Source of the DNA: Straminergon stramineum
Lineage: Eukaryota > Streptophyta > Bryopsida > Hypnales > Calliergonaceae
Assembly: GCA_963920665.1 (NCBI GenBank)
Contig: OY987273.1
Coordinates: 5,520,501 to 5,584,500, forward strand
Direction of reading: 5' to 3'
Length of the DNA stretch: 64,000 nt
The notes under the pieces are model-generated. The model saw nothing but the letters and a program-made list of their open reading frames with translations. It ran no database searches and was not told where the DNA came from. The translations under genes and the position numbers were made by a program. Below, in pieces: positions 1 to 11,947 of this stretch; the first letter of the stretch is position 1; every line of letters begins with the position of its first letter.

Positions 1-261
1 AAAGACTTAAGGAAAAATCACAATCATGAAGAGAACTTGTTGGCACAAGAAGAGTATTAGGGTGGGGCAAGGGACTTCCACAGGCCATGGACATATATAC
101 CTATCCTTGTTCTTCTGATGTGTAGCTATGAAGTTGTAGTGTGCTTGTACCACGATGTATGTAAAGTGGCATGCTCAATGAAAGTGTAGAAGGCCACGAA
201 GCAATCTTGGGGGCGGTGTTCAATAGTCTATGACCTTCATTTAGTCACTCTGAAGTCATTT

Positions 262-705
262 CACTATAAGAACCCCGCATTTTTGGTGACATGCCTCAAT
301 TTTTTGGAATGGATTTTTAGGGGTGCCCAATTTAATAAGTCCACATTTTATATCAAGAAAAACATCACATTTGGGTAGTGATGTGGAAGTCATTACATAG
401 TCACCATAGAATGAAGCACAGTCACAAAGTATGACTACATTGTACTTTTTTATGACTCTTGCCTTTGTAGTGGATTAGACTATATCTCTGTCGAAAGGTT
501 GAGAACGTTATGAACAAAATACAATGGATGAAACTCAGACCTCATCAACTCTTCACCACAGATTCATGTCGGCAATAATAGAATGACTAGGATGTTGTAG
601 TGTCCTTCATTGCGAGTGCAATTATGGAGCTAGAGTCATTCTTTAGTCATTCTGAACATGAAGTCATGCTTTTGCAGTCACAAATGGACTTATTTTCTTG
701 TAGTG
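262..705. mobile_element. Small non-autonomous CACTA (En/Spm-type) element
   Basis: The left end reads CACTATAAGAA and the right end, reverse-complemented, reads CACTACAAGAAAA. The latter is the classic En/Spm terminal sequence. The 444-bp interior has no open frame and repeats a short motif resembling agtcat/tgactt. The flanking triplets (TTT and TAT) do not match, so a clean target duplication is not visible and the exact ends could be off by a base or two. Confidence 0.55.
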
Positions 706-1175
706 TATAAATTCTCTTTTGGTATAAATCATTCAAACTTGTATTCATACTTGGTAAGAACAACCACATTGTAAATGTTCTAGAAATTTTATGTACAAAA
801 TGCCTTTGAAAATAGGAATGATGAATTTAATGGGATAACATCAACCTTACTAATTATCCACATTTGTGAATATCTGAAGATCTTTTGGTATACCCTAGAA
901 GTCGATTCCTATCAGGGTTGTTCTGTCAAAGGCATTTTGAGGTTTGGGTGTGGAGTTGTTCATGACTATGACATTGCGTGTCATGTAAGACAAGTGTTGT
1001 GTATACTTGACAATTTTGTCAAATAAGTCCTTATTCTAATAGTAGAGATAATTTGAAATCTCACTTTAGTTATGATCCATAATTTAGAATGTAATAAGTG
1101 ATTATTAAATTGAGACACTTCAATAAAAAGAAACTCAAATATATTAAGATTGGAAATAGAAAGTGCTTTATTTGA
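706..1175. other. Non-coding stretch, no feature seen
   Basis: AT-rich DNA with no frame longer than background and no recognisable repeat. It ends where similarity to the gag-only LTR element begins. No 5' LTR is present here, so element copy 1 is truncated on its left side. Confidence 0.5.
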
Positions 1176-1608
1176 AAGTTGTCGCGAGTTGTAATCCCGG
1201 AGTTCACCTGGTTAATAGTAAAGAGTTTATAATTATATAGAAGTTTTCTTAAATTCTAATAGGAAAACAGGATTAGAACTGTCTTAGCCTAAACATCTCC
1301 CTAAGGTTGAGAGGATGCTCTAGGTATTCTGTAATGGGATCTAGGATGGATCCAGGACAGATTCCAGTAACCCGAATAGTGACAGCCTATAGTCTAGACT
1401 TCCGGCCTAGGAAAATAGGGATCCATTATGGATAAACGGTCCGCTTCAGGAATGGTCGGTAAGATGATGGGTACTTAACCCTGCCTCTTCCATTTGATCT
1501 TCCTCTTTTTTCCACAACTGTTTTGTGCGCATATAGTTGAAAGAAAGAGTGGTGAGTTAATGATCGTTTCAAGAGCTACTGCTTGTCCAGATCTTGGTCT
1601 AGTTTGCA

Positions 1609-3588
1609 ATGGTGGAGGGGGATATCCAGAAATCGTTGGTAACGGGGCGAATGGTTTGTCCGTCCATTCCGGAAAGGCTGAGAGAGTGGTCACAACTGGA
1701 GGATAATCTGAGTGAGATAGGGTGCATCGGGCTATTCTTGAGGCCATGGACCGTAAAGAATGATAGGATGATTCAAGAGCTTATTGTAGGTGCCTTGAAC
1801 CAGTATGAGTTGATAGTGAGGGGGCAACCCAGAACTTGGACTAATGAGGTCTAGGCCAAGGTTTACGGATTCTCCAAAAAGGGATCCGGATTAGCCTCCC
1901 GGACGGATAATTTTGCAGTAGGGAAGTTTCAAAATGCAACTCATTCCAAGGAAGGGTATGCCATCAGTGACTGTCTAGATGCAAGGCAAAGGCATGTCCT
2001 AGAATTTTTGATCCCTATCTTGTATTTGGAAAAGCCTACCCGGGTTATAGTTATAGTAGCTAACACCATCTTTGGTGCTATGGAGGGTAGACCAATCAAT
2101 TGGGGCAAAGTGATTGGAGCAATAGTCTCCAAGCTTGCCGCCAACGTTGGAAAGGCTAAGACCAACCCCATTGGTCCTTACCTGTTCCACCTCTACCACC
2201 ATGCAGAGCTTCTGAGTGATGTGGAAATGGTAGAGTATAATATTGGATCCACCATCCTGCAATATGGCCTCATAGAGGAAGTAGAGGCGGAGCAGCCGCC
2301 AATTGAGGAGGAAGAAGATCTGGAAGAAGAGAAGCAACTCCTGGATCAAAGGCAGAGGAAGTCCATTGATCCAGCGTCATGAGGGAAGCTTCCGACTCAA
2401 GAGAAGATTCCGGTAGAAGAAGGAGGCATATCCGGATTCTTCAAAACTGGGTTCAACTAGGTACTATAGGCTCAGGAGTACCACAAGAACCTAGTGGACT
2501 TGCTCAGGAGGATTAGTAAGGAGTTGAAGACGGAGCCGGAAGACATCCTCGATGCTTTGAAGAAACTTCTAAATTTAGAAGCACTGGAGAAGAAGGAGAA
2601 GCAGATTGAAGGCCTAGAGAAGGAAAAGGTGGACCTTCAAGCTAGACTGAGCTGGGCTCAAGGAGAGATGGCCACACCAAAGCAAAGGGAGAAGGAAGCC
2701 CTAAAGTTGGTCAAGAACCTATCTGGGTTGGTGGACAAGCCAGTGGACTTGGTCATGAAGGCAACCCTCGTGTAGAACTGGCTTGCAGAGGAAGGGCATC
2801 TTACCGGATCTAAGGTGATCCGGATCCTGGTAGACTTCTCTCCGAGATTGGAGTCTACTTTGAAGGAGATGCGTCAGCTGCTAGGACGGATTGATCCAGA
2901 CCATGTCATGGACTTCTCCAACTTTCCGGAGATCTACTTTGACACGGAAACTCCAATAAAGCTGATAGCCTCAATGCCACTGCCGTCTAGACCGGAAGCC
3001 CCTAGGGAGACTCTCCAGCATTCTACGGAACCCTTCTCTACGCAACTCAAGAAGACAATCCGGAGGAGTGTGAAGACAACACAAGAACCAAATAAGCAGC
3101 CGAAAGCAACAGAGGAGTTAGCATTGCCGGAGATTACGGTTTTGCCACCTATCCTAGTATTCCATCTTCCGGAGAAGGAGCCACTTCAGACACTTTGCAC
3201 ACAAACCCGTGGTGAATTGGCGGACCGAATCAGAGGACTACTAAATCTGGCCCGAACCCATCCGGAAGGATTCAAGCACATGCTGCAGCAACAACCAAGA
3301 AAGGAGATGGATCCCATTATTTTGGATGAGACATGTCCAGGTGAAGAAGATGAGAGGTAGATCACTTAGATTGAGAAATATGAGGAAGAGGAGTACCGAA
3401 CTGGACCGGAAGATGAAGAAGAGGAAGAAGGGAAATACTCTCCCCCGAAAATTCAAAAGATCTAGACCTGGGAAGCATTGAGGATGACACCGGTGAAGGC
3501 AACTCCAAAAGCAACTCCGAGGTCATCTACCCGAGCACCAGCAAGTCAAGGCGGAAGCAACCAGAAGAAGGCGCGAAAGGCGAAGTAG
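1609..3588 (+). pseudogene. Gag-like coiled-coil protein, decayed (copy 1)
   Basis: A single frame of 660 codons runs from ATG 1609 to TAG 3586 and is broken by about eight in-frame stops (for example 1852, 2380, 2773, 3358). The order is: a globular N-terminal part with the conserved LEFLIPILYLEKP and NPIGPYLFHLYHHAEL blocks, an acidic E-rich stretch near codons 220-260, a Lys/Glu coiled coil (about codons 296-390), a conserved KVIRILVDFSPRLESTLKEM block, then a Pro/Thr-rich and acidic C-terminus. Comparison with copy 2 shows that TAG 1852 replaced a Trp codon (CTGG to CTAG) and that two later TAG codons replaced CAG. All stops are TAG except one TGA. I do not recognise a named family. Position between LTRs and lack of enzymes suggest a structural (gag-type) role, which is inference. 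Confidence 0.6.
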
Positions 3589-3991
3589 TTAGGATTTTAG
3601 GTAGTTAAAATTTGAGTTTTGAATTGGATCTGGATTTCTAGGTGTGGGCTTGGGTTCCAGATTTGTAGGATCTAACTTTTCTGGGCTTTTCGAGAAGTCT
3701 ATGAGTGGTCACCTGGATTTCCGGGTGCCTTTTTGGCCTTTTTGGCTTTCATTGTTTTGAGTTTTTTAAGTGAGGGGCAGGTTTGTTACCTCTCATTCCA
3801 TCCTAGTGTTACAGTTTGTATTTTGTCATCCTTTCTTTGATCTAAGCTACCAAGTAGACCCTCAGGAATTAATTTGTCGTATATCTGGCTTTCCGGTGTT
3901 GTCTTGTGAGTGCGTTGAAGTGTTAGAGAGAGGAGGAGGAAAGGAGGAATCTGAATTTGAGGAGACTTGGATCTGATTTGTGAGGAACGTT

Positions 3992-4697
3992 TGTGACGTA
4001 GTCTAGGCTAGTGATTTTGGTCTTGAGCACGTGCCTTTAAAACACTAGAACAGGAATCCGATTAGGAGTGGCGTGGATGCAAGTCCAGAACACTAGGGAG
4101 GGTTTCGTGCAGAGATAAGCAACCGCCAATGGAAGTAATACCCATGCCACTTATCGGAAGGTTAGCCAAACCCTAGGATCAGTTGAGCAAACAACTTCAA
4201 TCCCTATATTAGTTCCGGTTTCTATTGGTTTGTCATTTTAGTGGAAAAGTCTAGAAGCAGCTCTATGTGACCTACCTTCCGGATTGGCCATCCGGAAAGT
4301 TGTGAGAGTGTTTCCAGTCTGATCTAGTGCAATAGTTGGTCTAAATGTGTGTTGTGAAGTTTAGAAGAGAGAAGAATGTGTGAGGAATACGAGTGGTGAG
4401 TCCCTACCCCTCTATACAATCAAAGGCGGACCCTCTGAGGGTAAAACAGAGGTACCAAAAACCAGTGTTTGTATGTGAAGATACGGATCCGGATTCCGGA
4501 TGGGATTAGATCTGGATTGGATTCCGGAAAGGTAGTGATCCGGAAAGAGAGAAATGAGGTGAAGTAAGACCTTAAGTCAATAGAACGGATAATTTCAGCT
4601 TGTAGCAACAATCTAGAATCCCCTGGGACGATATTTCAAGTTAGTTTACATGTCTAGGTGTTGTAAATGGTATTTTTTGCCTGCTACGTGTACAACA
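3992..4697 (+). repeat. 3' LTR of gag-only element copy 1
   Basis: It begins TGTGACGTAG and ends TACAACA, a TG...CA arrangement. It aligns over its length with the 3' LTR of copy 2 (37981-38919, minus strand) and partly with the 5' LTR of copy 2 (46424-46901). Conserved internal landmarks are the blocks gtgagtccctac and ggcggaccctct. The 3' border is placed by the last bases shared with copy 2, so it is approximate. Confidence 0.55.
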
Positions 4698-6154
4698 AAA
4701 GTCAACCTTACAGTTGACTTTATTAGACAGACGAGGGGATCTACAAGACGTATTGGACATTGTGTTTGTAGTATTGTCAAGTTGTTTGGACGAACAACCA
4801 TGATTCCTATCAAGAGATCTCAAAATAGATTGTACAAAGTATTTATTTATACTTGAAATTTATTTGTTAGTAGCATTATTTGCAATTTCTATAAATGCAT
4901 TTTTGGTGCAAGACCATGACATTTGTTTTTGTATTCCATGTTCAGAGCATAATTTTGAATTAAGGTTTCAAATTGTATTTCATATTACCATGCAAAATAG
5001 AATTTTCTTGAAGGCTTAATTAGAATTCAACACTTGGGGCATCATAATCCTATGGGACAAGTTTCATCAAGAAATCGCATGATAATTACCCCTTGACATC
5101 CACGAAATTTATTGAGGCACAATCCAAAGGTTCAATATACAAAACGGTTAAACTATCTATGAACATTGATCATTCACTTCCATCTCCCAAATGTCCCTCA
5201 ATATTGTTTATATACTTGGCGATGACAATGAAGTTCTAATTGTACTTGTACAATTTGTTGCACATTTTCCTCCAATTCAGATTTTCCGAAGTCTAGATTT
5301 CAAATGGAGCACTTCATCCTCCCTTTGTGGCTTGATCAAATATCTCACAATCCCTTTCTTTTGTGTCTAATGGATACTATCCAAGGACTATGTATTGTGC
5401 ATTTCTATTACTGCAATCGAATGCATATCTTGCTTTGCACTAGTATTATTGATCTTCTAGTACTTCACCCTAAAACCTCTTTCTATATTTGAACTAAGAA
5501 CTATATTTGCATGCCTCATTAGTGTTTTACTTTTAGATTGCAATTACACCCTATCTATATTTTTAATTTTGTTGCAATGGGCTACAAATGAGATTTTGAC
5601 TCGTTGAGTATTTTTATAGACTCAACACATGTTTTGAGTAAGTGGTTTTGTTGTAATGCATATTGGTTGGGGGATCTCACGATGATTGGACATTCTCTTA
5701 TGGCTTTACATTTTGATGTGCTGAGGTTTACTTGGTCTTCCTAAAAGGCATTACTCTTGATTCTGATAGGGGATCTTTATATTAAGGGCGGTATGATGGA
5801 TCTCCTACAAATTATTGAAATTTGGCTTGGCTTCGATGATCTTCTCCAACATTTCATTGAAAAAAATCACTGTGGCTTGTGGTTGTCAATGCAACCTTCA
5901 ACATTGGCCATATGTCTTCAACGTATTCTACTACAAAAGATTTTTCTAAGGTTTATTTAGTGCCAAATCTAAGAATCCATACAAGAACTAACCGTATCTA
6001 CATAATCGTGGAATAATGAAGACTCTCTTAGGTAATACTCTTACGCGTAGGGTACTCTTGAATGACAATGTTGTAATGCTTATTGTAGATCCTCTCAATT
6101 GAAAATGTCCACACTTCAACCGACATTGTATGTGAGAGATGATGTAGATCTTGT
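4698..6154. other. Non-coding stretch, nothing recognised
   Basis: AT-rich sequence with only short background frames (longest about 67 codons, no motif). I saw no tandem repeat or inverted repeat of note and no splice-bounded exon candidate. Confidence 0.5.
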
Positions 6155-6441
6155 CACTAGAAGAAAATTGTGTTGAACTTGTCAAAAACTACATTTTACT
6201 TGACAGAAACTATGTTGTATTCAACAAAAAAGTGTGGGTTGGATTTTGTTGAGTTCTCCCTTTACAATGCAAAATTTTGCATTTTGCATTTCAACACAGA
6301 ATTTGACAAGTGAAATGCAAAATTTTGTGTTAGAATGCAAAATTTTGGGTTACAAAGGGAGATCTCAACAAAATCTAGCCTATACTTTTTTGTTGAGTAA
6401 AATGCAATTTTTGACAAGTTCAACTTAGTTTTCTTCTAGTG
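6155..6441. mobile_element. CACTA-type MITE with TGT target duplication
   Basis: The element is 287 bp. Its left end is CACTAGAAGAAAATTG and the right end, reverse-complemented, is CACTAGAAGAAAACTA. The terminal inverted repeats extend imperfectly for more than 40 bp (shared GTTGAACTTGTCAAAAA). It is flanked on both sides by TGT, the 3-bp duplication characteristic of CACTA transposases. The interior is nearly palindromic (repeats of caaaattttg), so no coding capacity is expected. A sister copy with an independent insertion site lies at 25550-25817. Confidence 0.8.
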
Positions 6442-7099
6442 TGTAGAGTGGAAACATCTACACGTTATAAGACCGTGGTTTGATTAGTCTTGGGCCCCCC
6501 AAAGCATGTAGTCAAAGTGGACTAGCTAGGTTATTTAACATAGAGCCTTCATTCAGTTTGAATAGCACCAACCTTTTGGTTGCATCCAAATGATTATAAA
6601 GTGGTGAATCCACCTTCTATATCTAACTATGAATCATTATACATGCCCAACCTTACTAAGTGTCCATTATTGCATTATAATGCCTCATCATTTTTTTGCA
6701 AGGTTAACAGGATGTCCAAATGCAGCTACCAGAATTCAAACATCTAGTGTCTGCATCTATGACCCCTTGGACTTCTTGTGACATTTGTTTATTTGAATTT
6801 TTATCATGGGGTAAATAATTTACCATGTTTGCCAAGGACCATCTACGCACCATCCACCCACCAACCCGTTCACGATCGCGTCCATCACCTCGTCCCCCTT
6901 TTTGAAAGCTCGTTCACAACACCGTCCGCTATTTCCATAGCCTATCCACCCCTCAAGCAGCTCGTCCACCACTCAAAGAGTCCATCTACCTTCTTGTTCG
7001 CAATTCCAACTACCCTTTGGCTAGTTTGTCCGTGCTGCATATAGCTTGTCTACTACTCGGTAAGTCTATCTGCAAGTCCATCTGTGAGTCTGTCTTCAA
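6442..7099. other. Non-coding; C-rich degenerate minisatellite from about 6840
   Basis: The first 400 bases show nothing recognisable. From about 6840 to 7090 the sequence is a degenerate array of ccatccacc/gtccatct-like words (cgtccatcacctcgtcc, cgtccaccactc and so on). These resemble words inside the neighbouring arm A repeat, suggesting the same repeat family extends outward in diverged form. The 88-codon frame over this stretch is Pro/Ser-rich low complexity and is not believed. Confidence 0.4.
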
Positions 7100-8011
7100 C
7101 TTAAAAAAAAGTGAGCATATGCCTTACCCGTCCGCCCTTTTGTCTGCTTGTTGAATAGGCATAAGGGCGACCAATTGGGCGGATGCTCACTATGCACTTG
7201 TAGTTAGCTTCACTTTCCATTTACAATTCTTTTTTTTGGAATTTTGAGGTGTGTAATATATTGCTGGGAAGGTCTTCCAAATACCTTTCCAACGATATAT
7301 CACACGCCTCTAAAATCCAAAAACTCCAATCAAAAAGGGCAAAAGAAGTTCATTGCTCCCAAAAAGTGAGTGTTCACCCGTCCACTCAACTATCTACCTG
7401 TCTACCGTCCACCATCTAAATCACCATACGCCAATGTATTTACTATCCCCCACCCCATGTCTTAATTTAGAAGCCCATCTATAATTTGCCAACTCATTTT
7501 TTCTCCACCATCTTGTCCACTAGTCCAACCACTAGTTTGCTAGCTCATTTCCTATCTGACAACCCATCCACTCGTTTGCCAATCTATCCGCCATTTTGTT
7601 TACTTGTCTGCCATCCCATCTACCAATCTGACCACTAGTTAGCTAGCTCATTTCTTGTCTGCTAGCCCATCCACCCATTTGTTCACCATTTTGTTTACGT
7701 GTTTGCCATCCTATCCCCTAGTTTGCCAACCCATTTGTTGTCCACTAGCTTGTCCGCCTCCTCTACAAAAATATTGGATTCTAAAAAGCATTGACCCGCT
7801 TCCAAAGACTATTATTCAATACTACAAGCATCCAATGTAGCATTCATGAATGAAACAATAATTCAAGGTATTCTCCTATACATTTAAACCTCCATTTTAA
7901 AAGCTAAACCTTAAACCCTAAATCCTAAACCCTAAACCCTATACTTTGAACCTTATATCAATTACTATAAACTTTGATGCAATGTAGAGATTATATATGA
8001 CCTTCGATCTC
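7100..8011 (+). repeat. Arm A of a long inverted repeat (partner at 24466-25345)
   Basis: This segment reappears in reverse complement at 24466-25345. It starts at the block agtgagcatatgccttaccc and runs to gaccttcgatctcc. Inside are a subunit of about 280 bp ending in caaaaactccaatc, a degenerate minisatellite of catccactcgtttgcca words (about 7380-7760), and a telomere-like run of TAAACCC/TAAATCC units (about 7904-7941). There are no coding features. The two arms flank the MULE and methylase pseudogenes and might be terminal repeats of one element or two separate insertions. Confidence 0.65.
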
Positions 8012-9036
8012 CAATGACGCTAGCATGCGAGCTTGGAGCCATGAGCCTGTGAGCTGTGAGCGTGGAGCTTGTGAGCCTAGAGCCCCCAAAACCTTTTTGG
8101 AGCAATTTTTTGCCCCCAAATTTTTTTTAAAAAATTTCCCCCAAATAGAGGAAAACTTCCTATTTTTTGTAAATATTGTGACCTATGACCATGTCCCTTA
8201 AAACCGTCGATTGTGGAATGAATTTTTTTTATTCTTCTGAAATTGCTTATTACTATGGGAAAAGATTGTCTAATTTTATTGAAAAGTTTCACAACTTAGT
8301 TCAATGATTACAATGGGAAATATGCTAGATGTTGGGAATATTATAGAGAGATGACATTTGGACACAACTCAGTTGCCTTTTTCTAACTACCTAATTTGAA
8401 TACATAGAGTTGAGGGTTTCAAATATCCTATAATGATTGGGATTTTCCACGTGCGCTTGTATAAGTGCACATGTGTACGGTGTTAGACACTTCATCCTAA
8501 TCTTAAGGTTTAGAGTTTAGGATAATTTTGAATTATAGAATTCATTTCTCTTCATAATTGCTAGTACTACCAAATGTTGTAGAAAATGGGGAAAGAAAAA
8601 GAACTGGCCAAAAAAATGAATGGGAAAACCGTGAGATTGGGAAACCAAGAAAATGGTTTAAGAAAAAAAAATGGGGAAAGAAGCAAGAAGGTGAAAGAAA
8701 AAAAATGGGAAAGACAAAAAAATGGGAAAGAAAAAGATGGGGAATGGAAAAAATGGGTATAGGAAAACTAAATAGAAAAGTAAATGGAAAGAATACTTGG
8801 AAGTGTAGTAAGAGAATCCAATTTAATATTCAAAGATGCCTTATTGAAATAGTGTGTACATTTGTAGATTATAGTCATTTATATGAATTGACAACCAAAC
8901 AATTGAATTATGAGAAATGCTTTTATATTTTAGGAATGCATTCACATTTACCCTCTATAAGCTTCAAATCAATTCAATCACAATATATGGAAATAAATAC
9001 TATATGATTGAAGTACACAGATAAATGTAGCTAGGC
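8012..9036. repeat. Non-coding; polypurine low-complexity tract at about 8560-8800
   Basis: 8012-8210 holds tgtgagc/ggagc words and a block near 8140-8200 (agaggaaaacttcctat, tgacctatgaccatgtccc) that recurs near 29220-29280, so it belongs to a dispersed repeat. Bases 8560-8800 are almost pure A/G with repeated gggaaag/aaaaatggg words. The 149-codon frame here is an artefact of that tract (Lys/Trp/Gly/Arg only). The remainder shows nothing. Confidence 0.5.
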
Positions 9037-11664
9037 CTACTCTGGAACTATAATGATTCCTACTTGAACTAGAGGTACCTTCACTTCATTGAAGCTATAA
9101 TTCAATGCATGAATAAATTTGTCTTCATGGATACCCATCTTGTAGAAGTACCTATACAAGTAGTATAGGTGTTTGCAATTCAAATATTGCTGTCGACCTC
9201 CAATAGCAAAAATAGACATATTCACAAAGTTTGGACATGTGCACGTGGGGAATATACTCATTGTAATACGATAGACGTTTTTAGTAGAGTCTATTCCTAT
9301 CTCCAATGCCACTATTGCACTAAGGCTCGAAAAAGGGAGCAAGGTCACTCCCTCAATTTGCCCTCTAACATTTCCTGCACTTTTCCACTTGTTTCGTTGT
9401 TTTGTACTTGGTGCATTGGCTATCCTCCGAATGGTTCAATTGTTCCTAACCGTTGGGTATGCATCCGATTTCTTTGGCGTTGGTTGGTCATACAAGACGG
9501 TCTGGAAAACCTTCGACATGTTGAAGAATCGCTGTGGCGACAATGTCGGGCGTTCTTGGAGGCGGAAGCCTGCATGCTGCAATAGAAAAGTCTCTTCTCG
9601 ATTGAGGTTGGTCCCACTCAGAACGGGCCAAACCAAAAGTGTTGCACTAATTCATAACTTCAAAGTTGGTACAGCTAACCTTCCCTTCATCTTTCATGTA
9701 TTCCTAGAAATTGAATTTGGAGGAGATGATGGACCTACTGTCATGCAATTTATTGGAAATGGTGCATAACAAGTGGCTGCACTAATTCATAACTTCTATG
9801 TCAACCCCTATTCCACTGAGGATGTGTAAATACTCAAAACCAGGGTAGTTGCAGACACCTCAAAAGCATCAGTCGGATCCAACTGACGCTTATGTGAAGT
9901 CCAGAATGACCCTTTTTCCATTGGAGGACTTGAAAACATGGGTAGTTGTAAACACCTCATGGGCATCAGTCAGATCCAACTAATGCTTATGTTTTGTCCA
10001 CCACTACCCCTTTGCTAGTGAAGGTCTTCAAATGAGGGGTACCTACATACACCTCACAGGCATCAGACGGATCCGACTAATGCTTATGCGGAGAACACAG
10101 ATACCCCTATTTTCAAGTCCATATTGAAAAATTCCTAGAATTCTATAGAACTAGGCAAGGGCATTGTCATTTTTAAATTCTTTATTTGGAGGTGAAACAT
10201 GCACAGATACATCTAATTTGGCTCAATATTTCATCTTGAGCCACACATTATGAAATCCAAAATGTGGCCATGCATTCAAATGACAAGTGAACTCACCATG
10301 TCCATGAATCCTCCTCATTGTCAATTCTGGAAGTGCCAAAATGCCAACCAGTGGTATAGGTGATGAAGTGCTTCTTTATTAGCTACTCTTGAGGAGAGCC
10401 ACCATGCTCGAATTGCGAGGTAACGTGTCTCTGCCTCATCCATATTTTTGGAATCCTTGTACTATTTACACAAGGTAATATGTTGTGCTTGGAATGCCTC
10501 CTTGATGTGTTTTTGGGTGTATTTATGAAGAGAACTAGTCTAGTGGAGCAAGCACGTCCTTTCCCAATCCTCCATTTTGTCATTGGCTAAACCACTTCCA
10601 TAGACGATGCGGACTGCATTCCAATTGGCCATTGCGTTGTCGGCCATGAAGCCCTTGAAGTTCGTATTAGGCACTCTATGTCTTTCCATGACCACGTTCA
10701 AGCTCCTCCAAAACTATACTTGGACCTCGGTATCTTTTGATTGCATATCAGACATGGCAATGGTCACGACTTTTTTGTACTGTGCATCATACACATGGCA
10801 TGCCATTGTGCTCCACTCTTCCATGTGCTTGATGTGGTCAAACATCAACCATGCATTTTGCAAATCTTCTCCCTATTGCATACATCTGACCAGGTCTACT
10901 CTACTCTTGGGTCCTTCAGTGAGCATCTTGAAAATGTAGACCTTCTCCTTTCCTTGTCCCAGGAACACTCTATCATGTATGAATTCAAACTTGGAGTGCT
11001 TCATCATGGTCATGATGTTGTTAATGACATCTACTCGATTGTTTGTGCAAAACGAAGATATGATGTTCCAAATGTTTGGACTGCTGAGGATTTGGAACCA
11101 ATCCATGACCTCTTCCAATTCTTCTTCCTTCAACATCTCCTTTTCCCTGTCTCTGTTGTGGAAGAGGTAGTTCATGAAGAAATCTTTACTTGCAAAGAGA
11201 GCTATTGCAGAGTTGGTGGCCCTTGGCATCTTAGCAATTTGGTTTGCAATGAGCCCAGTAATTTTCTCTACGGAGTCTGTGTACAATCCTTTTGCAACTG
11301 GGTAGGTATGCACTCTAAAATGAATGGCGACCCTACTCATTCTAGGGTTCTCACTATAGCAATAATATATCCTAGCCTCACATGTACTGAGGCAAGAAGG
11401 TGGCGTCCTATAGACCTTGCACACTAGAGTGGAATCTTTGGGAGGATTGTCTCCAACAATGAAAGGAAACATAGTATATCTTGTCCACTCTATTTCGTCC
11501 TTTCTAGAAGCTCTCTTTAGGTAATCACACTTTGGATTTTCACAAGCAAGATGATAGGCACAGTATGACTTATGGAACTTCAGATTGTAATCGTTGTGAA
11601 TGTTGTGACTAGCTTGCACCAGAGGTGTCCGTCGTAGTGCTTGTCCATTCCTTCCAAGTTTCAA
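9037..11664 (-). pseudogene. MULE (Mutator-like) transposase, decayed
   Basis: Read on the minus strand from 11664. The N-terminal part (codons 1-263, open) carries a Cys/His-rich segment (CENPKCDYLKR, later PSCLSTC). Below 10872 the same frame continues with FDHIKHMEEWSTMACHVYD, then GFMADNAMANWNAVRIVYGS and ERTCLLH, matching the DDE-core D and the C-x-x-H pair typical of MULEs. After a gap, 9650-9037 gives a C-terminal SWIM zinc finger (CTCPNF ... CKHLYYLYRYF). Stops such as TAG after RCMQ, and TAG in place of Trp after LLH, break the frame, so it is inactive. A 97-bp triplicated sequence lies in the gap (9834-10124). Mutator transposases cut and paste DNA in the nucleus. Family assignment rests on remembered motifs. 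Confidence 0.7.
9834..10124. repeat. Three tandem units of about 97 bp inside the MULE gene
   Basis: Starts of the gggtagtt/ggggtacc word are at 9843, 9940 and 10036. Each unit contains acacctc followed by a block like gcatcagtcggatccaact and then gcttatg. Similarity between units is high enough to align by eye. They occupy the interval between the DDE and SWIM parts of the MULE frame, so they are either an insertion or an intron expansion. Confidence 0.65.
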
Positions 11665-11947
11665 GCAACCAATGCCGACGCCGACAACCTACACGGAGGC
11701 AACTGAAAGATAACATTGCCATCGAATGACAATGGTAGGAACTGTATACGATGGTGCTTCGCAACAGACATATCCATCGAGGACAATTCGTTTCTAGAGC
11801 GATGCATACTGGCTAGTCTCTTGAAGCATTCCATAATGTTGACTCTTTCTACTGGATATGGATGCTAGGGGGGGCGTGAGAATAATGATTGCGAAGGACT
11901 ATTGGACGGGGTACTACCTTTTGAGTCCTCCATGACCTTTGTATCCA

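Larger units (their letters stand above)
1176..4697 (+). mobile_element. Gag-only LTR retrotransposon, copy 1 (5' truncated)
   Basis: This 3.5-kb unit matches in order, on the opposite strand, the element at 37981-46901. It comprises a leader (1176-1600), one long decayed frame (1609-3588), a 3' untranslated region and a 3' LTR (3992-4697). No protease, reverse transcriptase, RNase H or integrase motif was found. It therefore fits a non-autonomous gag-only (TR-GAG/LARD-like) element that depends on an autonomous partner. The 5' LTR expected upstream of 1176 is missing. The stretch at 3146-3160 (GGTTTTGCCACCTATCC region) is the uninterrupted version of the site where a solo LTR sits in copy 2. 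Confidence 0.65.

Noticed and set aside
1176..1215. tRNA-like or primer-binding-like sequence (gcgagttgtaatcccgg)
   Set aside because: It does not fold into a cloverleaf, and its partner in copy 2 has diverged at pairing positions.
7904..7941. True telomere or recent telomere insertion
   Set aside because: There are only four to five degenerate units, and they are copied together with the arm repeat.
8558..9007. 149-codon Lys-rich frame
   Set aside because: Its first half is a polypurine low-complexity tract (gggaaag words), and the rest has no motif.
10741..11427. 228-codon plus-strand frame
   Set aside because: It is antisense to the MULE transposase frame, whose minus-strand text carries the conserved motifs.
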